Positions 58,515 through 64,000 of a stretch of DNA of 64,000 bases are shown here, in pieces. Origin of the DNA: Streptacidiphilus fuscans. GTDB lineage: Bacteria; Actinomycetota; Actinomycetes; Streptomycetales; Streptomycetaceae. A model generated the notes under the pieces. That model ran no database searches. It saw only the letters and a program-made list of their open reading frames with translations, and had not been told where the DNA came from. Within the stretch, counting starts at the first letter, position 1. Every line of letters starts with the position of its first letter. Both the position numbers and the translations under genes were made by a program. Location: positions 342,268-406,267 of the forward strand of contig NZ_JADPRT010000007.1 in the NCBI RefSeq assembly GCF_015690355.1, written 5' to 3'.

Positions 58515-59303
58515 TCAGGGCGTCGGCTGGGCCGACTTCAGCACGCAGAAGACAGCGCCCCAGGGGTCCTGGATGCCCGCCATCCGCCCGGGCGGAATGT
58601 CCGTCGGCGGGACGACGACGTTCGCCCCGCGCTTGACGGCCGCGTCAACCGTCGCGTCGGTGTCGTCGACCTCGAACCACGCCATCCAGTGCGGCGGGAC
58701 CTCGGCCGGGAAGTTGGCGGCCATGTCCTGCATCCCGCCGACGACCCTGCCGTCGACCTGCAGGCCGAAGTAGCCGGCCATCTCCTCCATGGGCACGACC
58801 TTGATGCCGAGCGCGGCCTCGTAGAAGGCGGCGTCAGCCGGGACGTCACGGGTGTTGCACTCGTTCCAGACCAGCGAGCCAGGCTCGTTGACGGCGACCG
58901 CGCCGAAGAACTCCTTGTGCTGCCAGACGCCGAAGACCGCGCCCGTCGGGTCGACGCCGATCAGCATCCGGCCGAGGTTGCCGACGTCCATCGGCTCGAA
59001 CATCACCTGGCCCTTGGCGGCCTTGATCTTGGCCGCGGTGGCGTCCGCGTCGTTGCTGGCCAGGTAGGTGGTCCAGACGTGGGGCGGCTCCGGGGCGCCC
59101 TCCGGGGCCATGGCCGGGCCGATGCCGCAGACGGGGCGCCCGCCGAGGTCCATGACGGCGTAGCCGCCGAACTCCTTCGGACCCGGCTCACCACCCCAGC
59201 CGAAGACGTCCTTGTAGAAGTCCAGTGCGGCCTGCTGGTCCTTGGCCATGAGGTCGATCCAACAGGGCGTACCGGGTGTGTAGGGCTTTTCGATCGTGGA
59301 CAT
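58515..59303 (-). CDS. VOC family protein with two domains
   Basis: A 262-residue protein of two vicinal-oxygen-chelate domains (first PGTPCWIDLMAKDQQAALDF, second GSLVWNECNTRDVPADAAFY). The second half ends DPWGAVFCVLKSA. Likely a glyoxalase-like or antibiotic-resistance-type protein; substrate unknown. ATG at 59303 has GGAGGAG directly upstream. Confidence 0.8.
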   Translation of the reverse strand: MSTIEKPYTPGTPCWIDLMAKDQQAALDFYKDVFGWGGEPGPKEFGGYAVMDLGGRPVCGIGPAMAPEGAPEPPHVWTTYLASNDADATAAKIKAAKGQVMFEPMDVGNLGRMLIGVDPTGAVFGVWQHKEFFGAVAVNEPGSLVWNECNTRDVPADAAFYEAALGIKVVPMEEMAGYFGLQVDGRVVGGMQDMAANFPAEVPPHWMAWFEVDDTDATVDAAVKRGANVVVPPTDIPPGRMAGIQDPWGAVFCVLKSAQPTP

Positions 59304-59357
59304 GCTTCTCCTCCGGAAGCGGCAATCCCCCTCGGCGCACACTCTTCTACCAAGACA

Positions 59358-59391
59358 CGCGCGCCGCCACCGGAACCGGTGACGGCGCGCG
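59358..59391 (-). terminator. Strong GC hairpin downstream of katA
   Basis: Arms 59358-59373 and 59376-59391 pair in 15 of 16 positions around AA. It lies about 42 bp after the catalase stop. Confidence 0.6.
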
Positions 59392-59433
59392 CGGAGGGTG
59401 ACCAGCCCTGCGTTACCTAAGGCGCAAGGGAAC

Positions 59434-60894
59434 TCAGGCCTCGTCGGCGAGACGGATCGCCTTGACGGCGGCCTCAAGGCGCTTGCCGTAGTCGGCGTCA
59501 GCCGCGTGGAAGAACGGCAGCACGCGCTCGACCACGTCGTCGCGGGTGACCGAGGCGATCGAGCCCGCCAGGTTGGCGATCAGGCGGTCCTGCTCGCCCT
59601 TCGACATCAGCCGGTAGAGCTCACCGGCCTGGAAGAAGTCGTCGTCCTTGGTGTGCTGGGGGGCGACGTGGGTGCCCGTCCAGCCGGAGACGGCGGTCGG
59701 GGCGGCCAGCGGTGCGTCGGTCTGACGCGGGCCGTCGTAGGAGTTGGGCTCGTAGTTCTTGGCCCGGCCACCGCCGTTGACCGCGCTGTAGCCGTCGCGG
59801 CCGTAGTTGTTGGCCTCGGTCGCCTTGGGAGCGTTGATCGCCAGCTGGGTGTGGTTGACGCCCAGGCGGTAGCGGTGCGCGTCGGCGTAGGCGAAGAGAC
59901 GGCCCTGGAGCATCTTGTCCGGCGAGGCACCGATGCCGGGGACGAAGTTGTTCGGCGAGAAGGCGGCCTGCTCGACCTCGGCGAAGACGTTGTCCGGGTT
60001 GCGGTTGAGCACCAGGCGGCCGACGCGCTGCAGCGGGTAGTCGCTGTGCGGCCAGACCTTCGTCAGGTCGAACGGGTTGAAGCGGTACTCGGCCGCCTCG
60101 GCCACCGGCATGAGCTGGACGTAGACGGTCCAGGTCGGGTAGATGCCGCGCTCGATGGCCTGGTGCAGGTCGCGCTGGTGGCTGTCCGGGTCCTTGCCCG
60201 CCAGCTCGGCGGCCTGGTCGGCGTCCAGGCAGCGGATGCCCTGGTTGGTCTTGAAGTGGTACTTGACCCAGTAGGCGGTGCCGTCCGCGGCGACCCACTG
60301 GTAGGTGTGGGAGCCGTAGCCGTTCATGTGACGGTAGGAGGCCGGGATGCCGCGGTCGCCGAAGAGCCAGGTGATCTGGTGCAGCGACTCGGGCGAGTAG
60401 GACCAGTAGTCCCAGACGTTGTCCGCCTCGCCGGCGCCCGTGAAGGGGTCGCGCTTCTGCGAGTGGATGAAGTCGGGGAACTTGATCGGGTCCTTGATGA
60501 AGAACACCGGGGTGTTGTTGCCGACGAGGTCGTAGTTGCCCTCCTCGGTGTAGAACTTCAGCGCGAAGCCGCGCGGGTCACGGACCGCGTCGGCCGCGCC
60601 GAGGTTGCCGGCGACCGTCGAGAAGCGCAGGAAGACGTCGGTGCGCTTCCCGACGGTGTTCAGGAACGCCGCCTTGGTGAACGGCGTGACGTCGTCGGTG
60701 ACCTCGAAGTAGCCGTGCGCGCCGGAGCCGCGGGCGTGGACGATGCGCTCCGGGATGCGCTCGCGGTTGAACCGCGCGAGCTTCTCGATCAGCTGCTGGT
60801 CCTGGATCAGCAGCGGGCCGCCGATGCCGGCCTGGGCGGAGTTCTGGTTGTCGGCGACCGGGGCGCCGGACTCTGTGGTCAGGATTTTCGACAT
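59434..60894 (-). CDS. katA: Monofunctional heme catalase
   Basis: A 486-residue clade-3-size catalase. Distal His in [17 protein letters not shown], Asn in [15 protein letters not shown], and proximal heme Tyr in [17 protein letters not shown]. The ATG at 60894 is preceded by GGAG. It is 103 bp downstream of allantoicase 3 in the same direction and probably co-transcribed. It would remove hydrogen peroxide, for example from urate oxidation. Confidence 0.95.
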   Translation of the reverse strand: MSKILTTESGAPVADNQNSAQAGIGGPLLIQDQQLIEKLARFNRERIPERIVHARGSGAHGYFEVTDDVTPFTKAAFLNTVGKRTDVFLRFSTVAGNLGAADAVRDPRGFALKFYTEEGNYDLVGNNTPVFFIKDPIKFPDFIHSQKRDPFTGAGEADNVWDYWSYSPESLHQITWLFGDRGIPASYRHMNGYGSHTYQWVAADGTAYWVKYHFKTNQGIRCLDADQAAELAGKDPDSHQRDLHQAIERGIYPTWTVYVQLMPVAEAAEYRFNPFDLTKVWPHSDYPLQRVGRLVLNRNPDNVFAEVEQAAFSPNNFVPGIGASPDKMLQGRLFAYADAHRYRLGVNHTQLAINAPKATEANNYGRDGYSAVNGGGRAKNYEPNSYDGPRQTDAPLAAPTAVSGWTGTHVAPQHTKDDDFFQAGELYRLMSKGEQDRLIANLAGSIASVTRDDVVERVLPFFHAADADYGKRLEAAVKAIRLADEA

Positions 60895-60997
60895 GGAGGT
60901 ACTCCGGATCGGCTCAGACGAATGTCTTCGCAGGTGGAATCGTCGCGGTGCGACGTGAGATGGAGGTGGTTCGGCAGCTGCTGGGCGGGCCGTCGTC

Positions 60998-62236
60998 TCA
61001 AACGCCCAGCAGCCGCCAGATCGCGGCCCGGCGACGGGAGTTCTCCGCGCCGTCGGGGGTGTCGGCCGGCTGCAGCGCGGACTCGGCTGCGCGCACGGCC
61101 TCGGTGGTGGTCAGCGGACGCGCGGCGGTGAGCGCCTGCGCCTCGCCGGTGGTCAGGCCCGCGTGGGCGAGGGCCTGCTCGGCCTCGGCCGCGGGGACCA
61201 GGTTGAACCAGCGCAGCGCGTGCGCGGCGCGACCGGCCTCGGTCAGCCGACCGGTGAGCCGGAGCCGTGCCACACCGCCGTCGGGGAAGACATCCAGGCG
61301 CGCGGCGGTCACGGCCGTGCGCGGCTCGACGCGGACCTGGTGGCGGGTGTCGGGCTGGAGCCGGGTGCGCGGCAGCAGCTCGACCCACTCGCCGGTGGCG
61401 GCGTCCTTGCCCGAAACCGAGGCCCAGCCGGGGCAGTTGCCGACGAAGTGGGTGGTGTCGATCTCGACGCCGAGTACCTCGCCCTCGTCGACCAGGTCGA
61501 GCTCGACCCAGTCGTTGTCCTTGTTGCGACGGCGTCGCGTCTCCCAGCCCTCGCCCATCACGGCCGCGCGGCCGAGGGAGTTGAGGTTGTGCGGCGAGGA
61601 GAAGTAGCGGTCGGACGCGCCGGTGGCGACGCCGCCGAACTCCTGCGCGGCCAGGTCGAAGGTGAGCCCGGCCAGCGCGCGCGGGTCGACGACGACCTCG
61701 CCGTGGACCCGGAGCCGGGCCACGCCGCCGTCGGGGAAGATGTTGAGACGGACGTGGGTGAAGCGCTGCGGGGCGGAGACCTCGAACTCGTGGGCGGTGT
61801 CGCCCTTGAGCGCGGTGCGCGGAACGATCTCGGTCCACTCGGCGGCGGCGAGCTCCTCCGGCGAGGGGCTGCCGGGCACGGAGACGGCCTCGATCGAGGC
61901 GCTCTCCGGGTAGTTGCCGGTGAAGTGCGCGGTGTCGACGATCACGCCGCGGATCACGCCGGCGGCGCCCAGGCGGACGATCGCCCAGTCGTGGTCCTCG
62001 TCGGTCGGGTGCGTCTCGTCGACGCTCGCGCCGCGACGGCGGCGGGTCTCCCAGCCGTCCATGATCTGGCCCTTGTGCCCGAAGGTGTGCGGGCGGAACT
62101 CCGCCGGCTTCGCGACGATCAGGTTCTCCCGCTCGGCGAACAGCTCGTCGTTGGCGGCGACCACGCCCGCGCCCAGTGACCGCGCTGCGAGGTTGACCAA
62201 CTCGGTGAACGGGGCCGGGTTCTGGTTGTCGGTCAT
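60998..62236 (-). CDS. alc: Allantoicase with UraD-like tail
   Basis: A 412-residue protein with both allantoicase repeats intact ([40 protein letters not shown], plus [12 protein letters not shown] and [15 protein letters not shown]). The C-terminal 75 residues ([20 protein letters not shown], then [20 protein letters not shown]) resemble the N-terminal part of OHCU decarboxylase but end before its HPxxG catalytic motif. The ATG overlaps the allantoinase stop by 4 nt. Confidence 0.85.
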   Translation of the reverse strand: MTDNQNPAPFTELVNLAARSLGAGVVAANDELFAERENLIVAKPAEFRPHTFGHKGQIMDGWETRRRRGASVDETHPTDEDHDWAIVRLGAAGVIRGVIVDTAHFTGNYPESASIEAVSVPGSPSPEELAAAEWTEIVPRTALKGDTAHEFEVSAPQRFTHVRLNIFPDGGVARLRVHGEVVVDPRALAGLTFDLAAQEFGGVATGASDRYFSSPHNLNSLGRAAVMGEGWETRRRRNKDNDWVELDLVDEGEVLGVEIDTTHFVGNCPGWASVSGKDAATGEWVELLPRTRLQPDTRHQVRVEPRTAVTAARLDVFPDGGVARLRLTGRLTEAGRAAHALRWFNLVPAAEAEQALAHAGLTTGEAQALTAARPLTTTEAVRAAESALQPADTPDGAENSRRRAAIWRLLGV

Positions 62237-63576
62237 GCTTCTCCTCGGGTCAGCAGTCGGCCGGTCGGGGTGCCGGCGACGTCCACCGGCTCACCGCGGA
62301 GCCAGGTGGTGCGCACGACGCCGGACAGCGAACGGCCTGCGTAGGGGGTCACGGGGTTGCGGTGGTGCAGTCCGGCCGGGTCGACGGTGAACTCGCCGTC
62401 GGGGTCGAAGGCCACCAGGTCTGCGTCCTTGCCGGGGGCGATCGCGCCCTTGCTCGTCAGGCCGACGAAGGCGGCGGTTCCGGTGGACATCCAGCGGACG
62501 ACGTCGGCGAGGCTGTGACCGCGGCGGCGCGCCTCGGTCCAGATCGCCGGAAGGCCCAGCTGCAGCGACGCGATACCGCCCCACGCGGCGGCGAAGTCGC
62601 CGTCGCCGCCGAAGCGCGGCAGGTGCTTGAGGTCGGGCGTCGAGGGCGAGTGGTCGGAGACGATCCCGACGAACTCGCCTGCGGCGAGCGCCGCCCAGAT
62701 CTGGTCGCGGTTGGACTCACTGCGGATCGGCGGACAGCACTTGAAAGCGGTGTCACCGGCCGGGACCTGCTCGGCGGTGAGAGTGAGGTAGTGCGGGCAC
62801 GTTTCTGCGGTTACCTGTACGCCCTCGGCGCGGGCGGCGCGCAGCAGCGGCAGCACAGCCGCGGACGACACGTGCAGGATGTGGACGCGGGCACCGGTCC
62901 GCTTGGCGGCGGCGAGCAGGCCGCTGACGGCTACCGCCTCGGCGTCGTCCGGCCGGGAGGCGAGGAAGTCGGCGTACTCCGGACCGGGCGTGTGCGGGGC
63001 CTCGTCCAGGATCCGCGGGTCCTCGGCGTGGATGATCGCCAGCGCCCCGATGCGCGCCTGCTCTTCCAGCGCGGCTTCGAGCTGGGCGGCGTTGAGGTGC
63101 GGGAACTCGTCCACCCCGGAGGGGGCGAGGAAGCTCTTGAACCCGAAGACGCCGGCCTCGTACAGGGCGGCCAGGTCGCCGGTGTTGTCCGGAACGGCGC
63201 CGCCCCACAGGCCGGTGTCGACGTAGAGCTGGCCCTCGGCGACCTTGCGCTTCGCTTCGAGGTTCGCGACCGTCGTGGTCGGCGGGATCGAGTTGAGCGG
63301 CATGTCGACGATGGTCGTCACCCCACCGGCCGCGGCGGCGCGGGTCGCGGTGGCGAAGCCTTCCCACTCCGTGCGACCGGGCTCATTCACGTGTACGTGA
63401 GTGTCGACGAGCCCCGGGAGGAGCGCGACGTCCCCGAGGTCCACCAGCTCCGCGCCTGCGAGATCGGCGGCACCATGGGCCAGGACCTCGACGATCCGCC
63501 CTTCGCTGACGACCACGTCGGCAGCGGTCTCGCCGACCGGGAGGACGACGCGCCGGGATCGGATCACCTTGGTCAA
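62233..63576 (-). CDS. allB: Allantoinase
   Basis: A 447-residue cyclic amidohydrolase that opens allantoin to allantoate. Motifs: [36 protein letters not shown] (Lys), [29 protein letters not shown] and [20 protein letters not shown]. Translation very likely starts at TTG (63574-63576), since AGGAGG is six bases upstream. First gene of the allantoinase-allantoicase-catalase unit; TTCAACAA repeats lie in its promoter. Confidence 0.9.
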   Translation of the reverse strand: MTKVIRSRRVVLPVGETAADVVVSEGRIVEVLAHGAADLAGAELVDLGDVALLPGLVDTHVHVNEPGRTEWEGFATATRAAAAGGVTTIVDMPLNSIPPTTTVANLEAKRKVAEGQLYVDTGLWGGAVPDNTGDLAALYEAGVFGFKSFLAPSGVDEFPHLNAAQLEAALEEQARIGALAIIHAEDPRILDEAPHTPGPEYADFLASRPDDAEAVAVSGLLAAAKRTGARVHILHVSSAAVLPLLRAARAEGVQVTAETCPHYLTLTAEQVPAGDTAFKCCPPIRSESNRDQIWAALAAGEFVGIVSDHSPSTPDLKHLPRFGGDGDFAAAWGGIASLQLGLPAIWTEARRRGHSLADVVRWMSTGTAAFVGLTSKGAIAPGKDADLVAFDPDGEFTVDPAGLHHRNPVTPYAGRSLSGVVRTTWLRGEPVDVAGTPTGRLLTRGEA

Positions 63577-63617
63577 CTTGGGCCTCCTGATTGGGTTGTC
63601 GCGAGCCTATGGTCGCC

Positions 63618-63658
63618 TTCAACAAAACGTCAACGGTTTCTTTCAACGAGTTGTTGAA
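63618..63658. promoter_or_regulatory. Inverted TTCAACAA/TTGTTGAA repeats, candidate IclR/AllR operator
   Basis: TTCAACAA (63618-63625) and TTGTTGAA (63651-63658) are exact inverted copies, with a closer TTCAAC-GAGTT-GTTGAA pair at 63642-63658 and a CGTCAAC half-site between. They lie 42-82 bp upstream of the allantoinase start. Confidence 0.5.
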
Positions 63659-63763
63659 GAGCCGCTGCCGTGCACTTTCGGGGGAAGCTACGACCTAGGG
63701 GGCGCGAGGCTCTGCCGATATGCGGCTCCGCCGCGTGGGCGCGACGAGGTGGGCTTCGCTCCC

Positions 63764-63903
63764 GCAGGTGGTTGCACCACCTAGGGGCGCGGGGAACTGC
63801 GCGAGGAACCATCCAGTGCGGATGGCCCTGCTCGTACAGCGACACACCACCCAGGGTGGCTTGTCGCGCAGTTCCTCGCGCCCCTGGCAGTGCAACTACC
63901 TGC
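63764..63903. repeat. Streptomycete intergenic inverted repeat element, copy 2
   Basis: The 22-bp arms 63783-63804 and 63864-63885 match copy 1 (7923-8024). In this copy the pairing extends outward to 63764 and 63903 (GCAGGTGGTTGCAC / GTGCAACTACCTGC). Confidence 0.8.
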
Positions 63904-63926
63904 GGCAGCAAAAGTGAAAGTCTGCG

Positions 63927-63951
63927 AAAAAACCGCCCCCGGAGGGGGCGG
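63927..63951 (-). terminator. Intrinsic terminator of the leftward gene at the right edge
   Basis: On the minus strand CCGCCCCC-TCC-GGGGGCGG is an 8-bp perfect stem followed by six T. It starts 6 nt past the TGA at 63957-63959. Confidence 0.9.
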
Positions 63952-63956
63952 GCGTC

Positions 63957-64000
63957 TCAGCCCGCGCCGAGGAGCTGGGCGGCGAGCCGCTCCCCAGCCA
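63957..64000 (-). CDS. C-terminal end of an unidentified gene (cut by window edge)
   Basis: The minus strand ends AGERLAAQLLGAG and TGA at 63957-63959, a coding-like helical C-terminus in an open frame to the window end. It is followed by a clear intrinsic terminator. The protein cannot be identified from 13 residues. Confidence 0.6.
   Translation of the reverse strand, partial: AGERLAAQLLGAG

Larger units (their letters stand above)
63577..63956. other. Intergenic region with operator-like and repeat elements
   Basis: 380 bp upstream of allantoinase, also the 3' side of the leftward gene at the right edge. It contains inverted TTCAACAA sites (63618-63658), the second streptomycete inverted repeat (63764-63903) and a strong terminator (63927-63951). 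I see no gene. Confidence 0.6.

Overview
The window is very GC-rich, tightly packed DNA with GTG/ATG starts and many 1-4 nt stop/start overlaps. The families present (a conservon, a WhiJ-type XRE/DUF397 set, a MalR-type maltose cluster, DUF5134, PucR) point to a streptomycete (Streptomyces, Kitasatospora or Streptacidiphilus). This assignment is inferred from gene content. No rRNA, tRNA, CRISPR array, transposase or phage gene was recognised. The reading frame is cut at both ends: a glycosyltransferase at the left edge and an unidentified 3' end at the right edge.

Left part (1-7.9 kb): glycolipid-type glycosyltransferase, DUF5134 membrane protein, M56 peptidase, DMT exporter, TetR regulator. 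Then comes an XRE-DUF5753 regulator, an ATPase of the anti-sigma type and a DUF397 protein, with shared palindromic sites built on TGCACGTGCA, and a CbiX-like protein. Next (8.0-16.6 kb) is a maltose/maltodextrin operon read leftward: malE-malF-malG, a GH13 alpha-glucosidase, and two near-duplicate MalR repressors flanking an MFS exporter. CTTGCAG/CTGCAAG operator-like sites lie before and inside malE.

Middle (16.6-32.3 kb): a two-part FAD/Fe-S oxidoreductase, a small membrane-anchored protein, an SMP-30 lactonase, a polytopic membrane protein, and a conservon (cvnA-cvnB-cvnC ... cvnD). The conservon is interrupted by a proline-rich membrane protein and a DUF4239 protein. It is followed by a fatty acyl-CoA ligase, a VOC protein and a secreted SGNH esterase.

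Purine and ureide catabolism dominates 32.6-63.6 kb. It comprises an M20 amidohydrolase, an EamA transporter and a divergent allantoicase-like gene next to a LysR regulator; a canonical allantoicase; PucR; a three-subunit xanthine dehydrogenase operon with an NCS2 purine permease and XdhC; an IclR regulator; and an allantoinase-allantoicase-catalase set. Together these would take up purines, oxidise them (xanthine dehydrogenase), and open and hydrolyse allantoin to allantoate and on to ureidoglycolate, ammonia and urea. A uricase was not found in this window. Interspersed are unrelated genes: YjbQ, BlaI-type repressor with DedA and PAP2, MBL hydrolase, ROK kinase, M3 peptidase, a sugar porter and a secreted PNGase A-like amidase.

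The most unusual signals are a perfect 42-bp palindrome just upstream of pucR, an inverted copy of a cvnA segment lying under the start of cvnC, UraD-like tails on two of three allantoicase paralogues, and a 22-nt copy of the yjbQ 3' end placed 6.36 kb away.
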